5,467 bases of DNA from positions 1 to 5,467 of the forward strand of contig JAFAXJ010000251.1 of the NCBI GenBank assembly GCA_019241095.1, in the 5' to 3' direction. The position numbers and the translations under genes are program-made. The notes beneath the pieces were generated by a model that did no database searches, was not told where the DNA came from, and saw only the letters and a list, made by a program, of their open reading frames with translations. This document shows, in pieces, positions 1 through 5,467 of the stretch. The DNA comes from Verrucomicrobiota bacterium. GTDB taxonomy: Bacteria > Verrucomicrobiota > Verrucomicrobiia > Chthoniobacterales > JAFAMB01. The first letter of the stretch is position 1. Every line of letters begins with the position of its first letter.

Positions 1-680
1 AAGATTCGCGCGGGAACATTAGAAACAACGATCACTGGAAGGACCCAACTGAAAAACAGTCGAACCAAACCTTTGAAGACCACGTCCGGATATCGCGCTA
101 AGCCTATCACATTGTAATAGCCCCAAATCAATCCTTGGGCTTTGACAGTCCAGAAACTGACTGTAGCCAACCCAAACATGATCGCATAATGAATGGTGAT
201 TCCCAGTAGGATGGCGGCCAAGTACAAAACGATGTGGCCCAAGCCTGGTACCACATGTAAGCGGTACAAAGAGTAAATAACGGTCGCTGTTCCCACGGAA
301 GCGTTCACAAGGCAATCCAAATTAAAATGCCTGAACGAGGTCAGAAATTGGCCGTCGATCGGTTGAAGAAGATAGAAGTCGAGTTTGCCCGTACGCACCA
401 GTTCCGGAAGGTTTGTGAGATTGGTGTAACAAAAAGTTTGAAATAGCTGGCTGATTATCTGGTGCGTGCCTACGAGCAACACCATTTGCCACTTCGTCCA
501 ATCCCCGATTTGGCCGACCTGATTAAAAAGCACCTCAATGAAAGCCAGTTGGCCAACGAACCAGAGTGAATCAACGACCATCCACAAAACAAAATTGAGT
601 TTGAAGTTCATCTCTCGCACGAGAGAATTTCTTACCATGATCGAGTACACAGCCAGGTACTTCGTTGAAGGTAGTGACAT
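1..680 (-). CDS. ABC-2 family transporter permease (DUF990 / PF06182-like), 3' end outside window
   Basis: Integral membrane subunit of an ABC exporter of unknown substrate. It would sit in the inner membrane and pair with an ATPase subunit not present here. The reading frame is open from ATG at 680 to the window edge (226 codons); family members are about 260 residues, so roughly 35 C-terminal residues are missing. Seen directly: five hydrophobic stretches at about residues 30-52, 64-84, 122-138, 148-177 and 203-221. A polar loop, LPELVRTGKLDFYLLQPI (91-108), is the hallmark of this family. A conserved C-terminal part follows, with RYPDVVFKGLVR and then the LP...N.PAR segment (from about 196). 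The start was chosen because it gives the usual N-terminus with KYL.VY...RNSL.REM; a GTG seven codons upstream is possible and a stop (TAA) closes the frame further up. No clear ribosome binding site is seen. It lies 149 bases after the aminotransferase gene, so co-transcription is uncertain. Confidence 0.85.
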   Translation of the reverse strand, partial: MSLPSTKYLAVYSIMVRNSLVREMNFKLNFVLWMVVDSLWFVGQLAFIEVLFNQVGQIGDWTKWQMVLLVGTHQIISQLFQTFCYTNLTNLPELVRTGKLDFYLLQPIDGQFLTSFRHFNLDCLVNASVGTATVIYSLYRLHVVPGLGHIVLYLAAILLGITIHYAIMFGLATVSFWTVKAQGLIWGYYNVIGLARYPDVVFKGLVRLFFSWVLPVIVVSNVPARI

Positions 681-829
681 GGAGTGGCCTAAATATCGCA
701 CGCGTGACGTTTTCCAGCCGGTCCGTTATCGACCTGGTTAAACTGACACCACAGGCCGGGGCTGTCCGAGCTTGGAGGAGATCTGGCAAGAGTTTTCCTC
801 TTTCTTCTTACCAGACCGTAACGTCTCTG
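681..829. other. spacer between aminotransferase and ABC permease genes
   Basis: This is a 149-base gap between two minus-strand genes. On the minus strand it begins with a purine-rich run (about 790-810) after the aminotransferase stop. I found no stem followed by a T-run and no convincing -35/-10 pair. Several open frames cross it, but none shows a recognisable protein, so it is left as non-coding. Whether the permease has its own promoter cannot be decided from sequence. Confidence 0.5.
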
Positions 830-1993
830 CTAGACAGTCCGGCAGAACTCTTCGAACCGGTCCATCCCTTTTTTGATTACATCGAGACCGGTTGCGTAAC
901 TAAACCGCACAGTTCGGTCGTCACCAAAGGCCACACCGGGAACTACGGCGACGTTGGCTTTGCTGAGCAAGCGATCCGCAAAATTCTGGGATGAGAGTCC
1001 GAGTTTGCTTACGTTTGCTAGCACGTAGAATGCACCGTCCGGACGAACTACACTGATATTTGGCATCTTTGAAAAACGGTCGAGCATGTATTCTCGCCGG
1101 AGATTGAATTCGTCCCGCATATCGGTGACTGATTGTTGTTCCCCTTTTAGCGCTGCTAGACCGCCCTTCTGAGCAAACGAGCAAGCATTTGACGTAATGT
1201 GGCTCTGGATAGAATCAACCGCGCGCGCTATCGCTTCGGGTGCGCCAAGATAACCAAGACGCCAACCAGTCATGGCGTAAGCTTTGCTGAAGCCGTTCAC
1301 TGTGATGGTCAAGTTGTAAGCGTCCGGACCGACTGCGCCGATACTGAAGTGCTCAGCACCGTCATACACCAGCTTTTCATAAATCTCGTCGGACAGGATG
1401 AGGATCTCCTCTTCAGCTGCGACCGCTGCTATCATCTCTAATTCGGATCGGCTATAGACCGACCCCGTAGGGTTGCCGGGAGTATTGATGATGATCATTT
1501 TTGTGCGAGGAGTCATCGCATTTTCAAACTCTTCGGCCGTGATCTTCCAATGATTCTCCTCCTTGGTTTGCACAAAGACCGGCTCTGCGCCTGCCAACCG
1601 CACCATCTCAGGATAGCTTAGCCAATAGGGCGCTGGAATGATAACTTCATCGCCGGGCTGGCAAGTAGCCAGAATCGCGTTGTAGCAGGCGTGTTTCGCT
1701 CCGTTACTGACGATGATTTGAGAAGGTTTATATTCCAAGTCGTTATCGTTAAAGAGCTTATCTACGATTGCCTGCCGCAGTTCGGGTATACCCGAACTGG
1801 GGGTGTACTTGGTAAATCCAGCCTCAAGAGCCGCAATTGCAGCCGCCTTTACGTGTTCAGGGGTGTCGAAATCCGGTTCGCCTGCACCGAAGCTGCAGAT
1901 ATCGATGCCCTCTGATTTCATGGCTTTCGCTTTGCTGTCGATAGAGAGTGAAAGCGAAGGGGTAAGACTTGTGGCACGAGAGGAAAGTTGCAT
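830..1993 (-). CDS. aspC: PLP-dependent class I aminotransferase, aspartate aminotransferase type (subgroup I-beta)
   Basis: Cytoplasmic pyridoxal-phosphate enzyme that moves the amino group of aspartate to 2-oxoglutarate; some I-beta members also aminate prephenate. The 387 residues match the family length. Seen directly: GAGEPDFDTP (36-45) near the N-terminus; YW at 123-124, stacking on the cofactor; NTPGNPTG (170-177) with cofactor-binding N174; SDEIYEKLVYDG (201-212) with D202 and Y205; SKAYAMTGWRLGY (236-248) with Schiff-base lysine K237 and phosphate-binding R245; and RFSYA (363-367) with substrate-carboxylate R363. All expected catalytic residues are present. The ATG at 1993 gives the usual N-terminus (MQLSSRA..L.PSL.L.IDSKAK) and no better start exists. 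It begins 38 bases after the methyltransferase stop, so it is probably the third gene of that operon. Whether aspartate or prephenate is the main substrate is not decided by the motifs I can read. Confidence 0.95.
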   Translation of the reverse strand: MQLSSRATSLTPSLSLSIDSKAKAMKSEGIDICSFGAGEPDFDTPEHVKAAAIAALEAGFTKYTPSSGIPELRQAIVDKLFNDNDLEYKPSQIIVSNGAKHACYNAILATCQPGDEVIIPAPYWLSYPEMVRLAGAEPVFVQTKEENHWKITAEEFENAMTPRTKMIIINTPGNPTGSVYSRSELEMIAAVAAEEEILILSDEIYEKLVYDGAEHFSIGAVGPDAYNLTITVNGFSKAYAMTGWRLGYLGAPEAIARAVDSIQSHITSNACSFAQKGGLAALKGEQQSVTDMRDEFNLRREYMLDRFSKMPNISVVRPDGAFYVLANVSKLGLSSQNFADRLLSKANVAVVPGVAFGDDRTVRFSYATGLDVIKKGMDRFEEFCRTV

Positions 1994-2031
1994 AAAACGG
2001 TACTGAGGACTATATGGCGTGCCCTACGTTT

Positions 2032-2862
2032 TCAACCTGGATTTCCGGGTTTTCTCACTAGAAGCGTTACCCATTTTCCTCTGGTCCTCTGATGTAAGAG
2101 AAGGCCCTTAAGCTCCTGAACGGCGCCGATCACGGTTTGTAGCTGGTCTCGCATGATGCCGGAAATAATAAGGTGGCCTCCGCTGCTAATATGTGCCCAC
2201 ACCCTGCACGCCGCACAACAAAACAGGTGACTGTAAAGATTGGCGGCTACGAAATCGTACGATCGAGCAGCTCGGTGCAGCAAAGCGTCGGCGACAAAGA
2301 ATTCAACATTTGAGATTTTATTCAGGCGAGCATTCTCTCGAGCTACCTGAATTGAGGTTGGGTCGGAATCGAAAGCAGCAACAGGGTTGGCTCCTAGCCG
2401 ATGCGCCGCAAAAGCGAGTATGCCGGTTCCAGTTCCTACGTCGAGAAAACTCCAAGAATTGTGTCGAGGTGCGACATCAACCAACATTCGCAAGCATGCT
2501 GAGGTGGTCGCATGTTCCCCGGTTCCGAAAGCCATGCCCGCAGGAACATACAAGGTTCTTGGATGGAGCGGGCTGAGCGGTGCAGTATTCGAAATCCGGA
2601 ATCGACCTCGGATAGAAATAGGCTGCCTTTGAACGATGCTTCTGGCCCAATCTGCTTGAGACTTGTGCAGATCACGAGTTTGGCCGCCAAAGTGTTGAGT
2701 CAAATACTTCGATTGCTCACTGGTCACATCGAAAATTTCCAATTTGATCCGGTTTGAGTCTGGAAAGTGTGTGATGACGAGGCGTTCTGGACCGATACAC
2801 GCCAGACGGTCCGGCCACGTATCTTCAAGGCGGACACTACTGAGCTTTCGCCAGACCAACAT
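2032..2862 (-). CDS. prmA: PrmA-like ribosomal protein L11 methyltransferase
   Basis: Class I SAM-dependent methyltransferase. By family, PrmA trimethylates ribosomal protein L11 in the cytoplasm. Seen directly (276-residue form): a short divergent N-terminal domain of about 90 residues; VPAGMAFGTGEHATT (106-120), the PrmA signature loop around GTG.H.TT; SAM motif I LDVGTGTGIL (141-150); an acidic motif II with FDSDP (164-168); NARLN (177-181); the post-catalytic ANLY (207-210), where family members usually have ANI or ANL; and a C-terminal GKWVTLLV strand (262-269). The length is close to short PrmA proteins. ATG at 2862 is preferred because it opens with MLVWRKLS, a natural N-terminus, and leaves a 5-base gap after the glgA-like stop. 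An upstream in-frame ATG at 2943 would add 27 polar residues and overlap the upstream gene by 76 bases. The N-domain is diverged enough that the substrate could differ from L11. It is likely translated as part of the glgA-like/prmA/aspC transcript. Confidence 0.85.
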   Translation of the reverse strand: MLVWRKLSSVRLEDTWPDRLACIGPERLVITHFPDSNRIKLEIFDVTSEQSKYLTQHFGGQTRDLHKSQADWARSIVQRQPISIRGRFRISNTAPLSPLHPRTLYVPAGMAFGTGEHATTSACLRMLVDVAPRHNSWSFLDVGTGTGILAFAAHRLGANPVAAFDSDPTSIQVARENARLNKISNVEFFVADALLHRAARSYDFVAANLYSHLFCCAACRVWAHISSGGHLIISGIMRDQLQTVIGAVQELKGLLLHQRTRGKWVTLLVRKPGNPG

Positions 2863-2867
2863 TTCGA

Positions 2868-4292
2868 TCAATTGAAAATTGCCTCGCGATGACGAAGCAG
2901 AGCGGCAAACAGATTCGCGAAAGCTTTCGCGGAAACTTCCCATGAAAGGTCAAAATCATGGGCTCGTTGAACCAGGTTATTCCATTGTGCTTTGTGCTGA
3001 AAAAGCTCATTGGCTCGGCATATGGAATCCCATAATCCCTCCCAAGTAGGTTTCTGGTAAATGAAGCCGAACCCCTGGTCAGAATCATAATCCGAAACAA
3101 TCTGATGGATACCGTTCAGATAGCTCACGATCGGAATTGTTCCGTATCGTAAGGCAGACAATACCGTCAACCCGCGGGCGCCTAGTGATGATGGAAACAA
3201 GGCCAGGTCCGCAGCGGCGAGTGCGAGATGACGAACCAGTTTTTCCGGATTTGGATCGTAAACAAAATGTCCGGCATATTGGCGTTCGGCCGTCAGAGCG
3301 CTTTTCAGGCCAACTACTCCTACGTCTCCCATTACACACAATGAGGCGTTAGCTGCAGGAATTAACGGAATGATTGGCTCGATAGACTCAAAAGCATCGG
3401 TGTCCTCAGGGTCAATTGGTAAACTGAGCAGCAAACCCTCAGTATTCATGGAAAGGCGGGCGGCCAAGGCGGACCGGGCGTCGGCTTTCGCAGCAATAAT
3501 GCCGTTCTTTGTTGGTCTTGTCAGCTCCGGAATATTGCTGCTGGTATAATCTATGCCATGCGGAATTCCGAAAAGATGAAATCGATTTTCCTGGAGAACC
3601 TTATCCAGACCTGAGCCATGTTGTGGAGTGAGGGCTTGAGCGACATCGGCCTCTCCTGGCATGGTCACTGCGTCGGCGAACAAGATCCCTCCCTTTAGGA
3701 AATTCAACCTGCCATAAAATTCTACGCCACTCGCGCCAAAAAACGTTCCTGGTAGATTTGTCAGCGCAAAATCAAAGCTCCAAAAGGAGCCCTGCTGCGT
3801 AAGATCGTGAATGGTTAGAACGGTTTTAAACGGCAAAATTCGTTCTCGAACGAAAACAGGCACGAGAGCGCTCGTCCAATCATGGCAGTGGATGATCTCA
3901 GGCTGCCTTGGCAGGCGATTGACTAGCTCGATGACAGCCTTCGAAAAAAAAATGAATCTCTCGGCGTTATCTTCGTACGGTCGTTCCTCTCCCGAATAGA
4001 TACCGCTGCGATCATAGTACTCGTCGCGCCGAATGAAAAAAGTCTGAATGCCATCGTGGATTGTCTCGAGCACGTCGCCAGTGACCTTTTTTGAACCGAG
4101 ATTAATACCGAACTCTATTTCCGCCTGTTTTGTTTGAAAGCTGCCTTCACGGACGGAGCGAAAAAAAGGCATAACAATGGTGATGTCATGTCCAAGTCTT
4201 GTTAACTCAAGGGCCAGAGTTCGGATCTGGTCTCCAAGATCTCCGGTTTTAGCGAACGGGGCGAATTCGCAGGTTGCCATCAAAATCTTCAT
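2868..4292 (-). CDS. glgA: GlgA-like starch/glycogen synthase (GT5) with degenerate active site, probable pseudoenzyme
   Basis: GT5 enzymes elongate alpha-1,4-glucan from ADP-glucose. This 474-residue protein aligns by eye with E. coli GlgA (477 residues) end to end. Seen directly and retained: MKIL..TCEFAPFAKTG at the N-terminus with K15; HCHDW (135-139) with the active-site His; LTIHDLTQQG (159-168), near the usual TIHNLAYQG; a FYGRLNFLKGG helix (193-203); and LRYGTIPIV (381-389) near the C-end. Lost: KTGGL reads KTGDL (D18). The VSPTYA segment reads MPGEAD (211-216). NGVD reads HGID (245-248). The SRLT..KG loop holding phosphate-binding Arg and Lys reads SLPIDPEDTD (290-299). SRFEPCGLT reads SSLGARGLT (368-376), so the catalytic Glu (E377 in E. 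coli) is Gly. The frame is intact, arguing for a maintained protein rather than decay. ATG at 4292 is chosen over ATG at 4334 because the fold starts at MKIL. No clear ribosome binding site is seen. It heads the operon with prmA and aspC. Confidence 0.8.
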   Translation of the reverse strand: MKILMATCEFAPFAKTGDLGDQIRTLALELTRLGHDITIVMPFFRSVREGSFQTKQAEIEFGINLGSKKVTGDVLETIHDGIQTFFIRRDEYYDRSGIYSGEERPYEDNAERFIFFSKAVIELVNRLPRQPEIIHCHDWTSALVPVFVRERILPFKTVLTIHDLTQQGSFWSFDFALTNLPGTFFGASGVEFYGRLNFLKGGILFADAVTMPGEADVAQALTPQHGSGLDKVLQENRFHLFGIPHGIDYTSSNIPELTRPTKNGIIAAKADARSALAARLSMNTEGLLLSLPIDPEDTDAFESIEPIIPLIPAANASLCVMGDVGVVGLKSALTAERQYAGHFVYDPNPEKLVRHLALAAADLALFPSSLGARGLTVLSALRYGTIPIVSYLNGIHQIVSDYDSDQGFGFIYQKPTWEGLWDSICRANELFQHKAQWNNLVQRAHDFDLSWEVSAKAFANLFAALLRHREAIFN

Positions 4293-4461
4293 GCGGATGC
4301 ATTCTAAAGCAGGGTTTACTTGGCGGGATACCAAATTTTTTGCCGGGACTCGGTTGCAAATGGATTCTTTGTGCTACCGCCTGTGTATCGAGATGGAATC
4401 TTAATCCAAAATTCGGAACTACCCTTGCAATACATTTCTTATTTGCGCAGAAGTTGATTCT

Positions 4462-4477
4462 CGGCTCACATTAGCCG
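4462..4477. repeat. perfect palindrome CGGCT-N6-AGCCG, possible operator
   Basis: The two 5-base arms (4462-4466 and 4473-4477) are exact reverse complements around CACATT. It lies 122 bases before the EIIA start and 170 bases before the glgA-like start. The size and symmetry suit a dimeric repressor site. It could also form a small hairpin in a glgA-like leader RNA. No T-run follows on either strand, so it is not a terminator. Confidence 0.35.
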
Positions 4478-4484
4478 TTCTAAG

Positions 4485-4500
4485 TGTGACACGATTAACA
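4485..4500. promoter_or_regulatory. candidate CRP/FNR-type binding site TGTGA-N6-TAACA
   Basis: The left half-site TGTGA is exact for the CRP consensus TGTGA-N6-TCACA, and the right half TAACA matches four of five bases with the correct 6-base spacing. It lies about 98 bases upstream of the expected EIIA transcription start and could serve either direction. One such match in about 300 bases can occur by chance, so this is a weak call. Confidence 0.2.
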
Positions 4501-4548
4501 AAGCCTTTTTTTCGGTTGAGTTGTAGAAACCTTTTGTATGAAAGGGTC

Positions 4549-4576
4549 TTGTCAAAGGGTTGCTACTTGCTAATGT
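4549..4576 (+). promoter_or_regulatory. candidate extended -10 promoter for the EIIA gene
   Basis: The -35 hexamer TTGTCA (4549-4554) matches five of six consensus bases. A 16-base spacer leads to TAATGT (4571-4576), which keeps the T1, A2 and T6 of the -10 box. TGC directly before it (4568-4570) is the TGn extended -10 element. Transcription would begin near 4583, giving a leader of about 16 bases. The direct repeat AAAGGGT lies on both sides of the -35 box. Confidence 0.4.
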
Positions 4577-4598
4577 GCGGCATCTTTGCTCGAGAGCT

Positions 4599-5075
4599 AT
4601 GACATTGGGCTCGCTTTTATCGGTAGACCAGATCATCCCTGAAATGAAGGCGACCGAAAGATGGTCTGCTATTGTTGAGCTCTTAGATCTTTTGGTGGGA
4701 AAAGGGCGGGTACATGCGAGAGATCGCGATTCTATTTTAGGGGCTTTGCGGCAACGCGAAGAGACTATGAGCACCGGAATCGGCTTTGGAATTGCGATAC
4801 CGCACGCTTCATCTACAAGGGTGAGTGAAGTCGTTGCAGCCTTTGGCAGGTCTTCAACCGGCATTGAGTTTGACTCACTCGATAACTCGCCGGTGAAATT
4901 CATCGTCTTGTTTGTTGTTCCAAAAGATCAATTCCAAGTTCATCTGCGCACGCTTGCCGCCATTGCAAAATTTTTGAATGACAAGTCAGTCCGCGAACAA
5001 CTCGGGAAAGCAGGGTCCGCCGGGGAGATTCTTGCTATTTTTGAAAACAAGGTTCCTCGTCCCCAACCAAGCTAA
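4599..5075 (+). CDS. stand-alone PTS EIIA domain protein (fructose/mannitol-Ntr type)
   Basis: A 158-residue single-domain protein of the PTS EIIA type 2 family (PF00359), which accepts phosphate from HPr or NPr on a histidine and passes it to EIIB or acts as a regulator (PtsN). Seen directly: an N-terminal region with IIPEMKATERW..I.ELLDLL (12-32); REETMSTGIGFGIAIPHAS (53-71) with active-site H69; FDSLDN.PVKFIVLFVVP (91-108); and the HLRTLAAIAKFL helix (116-127). The domain fills the protein, and no EIIB or EIIC is encoded nearby, so a regulatory role is more likely than sugar uptake. ATG at 4599 is preferred: it gives the usual short N-terminus and has GAGAG about 7 bases upstream. A TTG at 4560 would add 13 residues with no family resemblance and would overlap the -10 region of the predicted promoter. 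argS follows 149 bases downstream on the same strand. Confidence 0.9.
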   Translation: MTLGSLLSVDQIIPEMKATERWSAIVELLDLLVGKGRVHARDRDSILGALRQREETMSTGIGFGIAIPHASSTRVSEVVAAFGRSSTGIEFDSLDNSPVKFIVLFVVPKDQFQVHLRTLAAIAKFLNDKSVREQLGKAGSAGEILAIFENKVPRPQPS

Positions 5076-5098
5076 CCTTCTTTTCTGAAAGCTGTCCA

Positions 5099-5126
5099 TT
5101 GCGCGGGGTCTAGGGTCATAGCGCAA
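5099..5126 (+). repeat. 6-bp inverted repeat TTGCGC / GCGCAA downstream of EIIA
   Basis: The arms at 5099-5104 and 5121-5126 are exact complements around a 16-base G-rich loop. It begins 24 bases after the EIIA stop. No T-run follows, so a rho-independent terminator is not supported. It may be a weak stem in the 3' end of the EIIA message. Confidence 0.25.
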
Positions 5127-5162
5127 ATGAAGTTTCTCCCACCTGATCACTCTATGTGAGTC

Positions 5163-5210
5163 ACTGCAAACGAGAGGACTCGCTTTCCCAGTAACTCTCG
5201 TTTTGCAAGT
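5163..5210 (+). promoter_or_regulatory. long bulged hairpin in the argS leader
   Basis: The left arm 5163-5176 pairs with the right arm 5195-5210 over 14 base pairs, with two single-base bulges (T5204 and A5208) and an 18-base loop. The core CGAGAG/CTCTCG is perfect. It ends 14 bases before the argS ATG, where a ribosome binding site would be expected, and no Shine-Dalgarno is visible there. No T-run follows the stem, so it is not a standard terminator. GAGTC at 5158-5162 can pair with GACTC at 5177-5181 in a competing small stem. Possible roles are control of argS translation, an attenuator, or a DNA operator. Confidence 0.45.
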
Positions 5211-5224
5211 CGCTGCCCGATCGC

Positions 5225-5467
5225 ATGGCCACAATAGCTAATACTTTACAACATCATTTAACAGGAGCTCTAAGAGAAGCCGGCATTTGCTCGGAGCTTG
5301 TTCCGGAGGTCACTGCTACAACTGATTGGCGGCACGGTGATTACCAAACGAACATTGCGATGCTGCTAGGGAAACGCCTTCAGCGGAATCCCCGCGAAAT
5401 TGCTCAGCAAATTGTTTCTGCTCTTGAGGTAGAGGAGATTTCGCCCAGTCCCGAAATAGCCGGCGCT
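5225..5467 (+). CDS. argS: arginyl-tRNA synthetase, N-terminal part only
   Basis: Class I aminoacyl-tRNA synthetase that charges tRNA-Arg in the cytoplasm. Only the first 81 codons are in the window, and the frame is open to the last base. Seen directly: the Arg-tRNA synthetase N-terminal (Add-1) domain that contacts the tRNA D-loop, with the family pattern HGDYQTNIAMLLGKRLQRNP (37-56), then REIAQQIV..LE (57-68), and EIAGA at the end, where the family has a VAGPGFIN motif. The HIGH and KMSK catalytic motifs would lie beyond the window. ATG at 5225 is the only sensible start: an in-frame TAA lies at 5192, and no other ATG, GTG or TTG start intervenes in frame. No Shine-Dalgarno is seen, and a hairpin stands just upstream. 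Confidence 0.9.
   Translation, partial: MATIANTLQHHLTGALREAGICSELVPEVTATTDWRHGDYQTNIAMLLGKRLQRNPREIAQQIVSALEVEEISPSPEIAGA

Larger units (their letters stand above)
4293..4598. promoter_or_regulatory. divergent intergenic region between glgA-like and EIIA genes
   Basis: These 306 bases separate two genes that point away from each other, so promoters for both must lie here or close by. The right half is structured. It has a perfect 5-bp palindrome at 4462-4477, a TGTGA-N6-TAACA element at 4485-4500, a CCTTT/AAAGG inverted repeat at 4530-4545, and the direct repeat AAAGGGT at 4541-4547 and 4554-4560. A likely extended -10 promoter follows, reading right. The left half (4293-4460) is plain: I see no good minus-strand -35/-10 pair, and a 9-base GCTAATGTG copy on the minus strand at 4475-4467 lacks a fitting -35. 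No small gene or RNA is recognised. Confidence 0.55.

Noticed and set aside
19..315. 98-codon minus-strand open frame inside the permease gene
   Set aside because: It is in a different frame from the permease, which has a clear family signature through the same bases.
538..994. Two plus-strand open frames spanning the permease start, the spacer and the aminotransferase end
   Set aside because: Both lie mostly opposite real genes, overlap each other in different frames and show no family resemblance.
2193..2757. Several plus-strand open frames opposite prmA
   Set aside because: All are shadows of the prmA frame; none has motif content or a ribosome binding site.
4293..4334. Longer start for the glgA-like gene at ATG 4334
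   Set aside because: It adds 14 residues before the MKIL strand that begins the GT5 fold; this part matches no family member I know.
4500..4515. T7 run at 4506-4512 as a terminator tail
   Set aside because: No GC-rich stem precedes it on the plus strand.
4560..4598. TTG start for the EIIA protein
   Set aside because: The extra 13 residues do not resemble EIIA N-termini, and the codons overlap the predicted -10 region.
4466..4903. 145-codon minus-strand open frame opposite the EIIA gene
   Set aside because: It is antisense to the clear EIIA domain, has no recognisable motifs, and reads as low-complexity Ser/Pro/Arg-rich shadow coding.
5076..5224. Rho-independent terminator between EIIA and argS
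   Set aside because: Both stem candidates (5099-5126 and 5163-5210) lack a following T-run on the plus strand.
1..5467. CRISPR array, transposon ends, tRNA or rRNA genes
   Set aside because: I saw no regularly spaced repeats, no transposase, no target-site duplications and no tRNA-like cloverleaf.

Overview
The window looks like ordinary bacterial chromosome. There is no phage, insertion sequence, CRISPR array or RNA gene that I can see. The closest family resemblance, from memory, is Verrucomicrobiota: the EIIA-like protein, the class I aminotransferase and the short PrmA-like methyltransferase all read like verrucomicrobial versions. This placement is inference without a database search. 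Base composition is moderate, and Shine-Dalgarno sites are weak or absent before most genes.

Left part, minus strand, transcribed right to left. A glgA-like gene (4292-2868) is followed after 5 bases by a PrmA-type methyltransferase (2862-2032), and after 38 bases by a class I aspartate aminotransferase (1993-830). These three probably form one transcript. After a 149-base gap comes the start of an ABC-2 family permease (680 to below 1), cut off by the window edge.

Right part, plus strand. A 306-base divergent intergenic region (4293-4598) carries a perfect palindrome, a TGTGA-type half-site pair and a plausible extended -10 promoter. It leads into a stand-alone PTS EIIA-domain protein (4599-5075). 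A 149-base spacer with a long bulged hairpin then precedes argS (5225 to beyond 5467), of which only the N-terminal 81 codons are present.

The genes do not make one obvious pathway. They cover protein synthesis and modification (argS, prmA), amino-acid metabolism (aspC), possible carbon-storage regulation (glgA-like, EIIA) and export (ABC permease). The most notable point is that the GlgA-like protein keeps the glycogen synthase fold and several N-domain motifs. It has lost nearly all the C-domain residues that bind phosphate and catalyse glucosyl transfer, so it is probably a pseudoenzyme or has a changed function. I saw no convincing evidence of a wholly new multi-gene system. The best leads are this degenerate synthase at the head of a housekeeping operon and the structured regulatory DNA on both sides of the EIIA gene.
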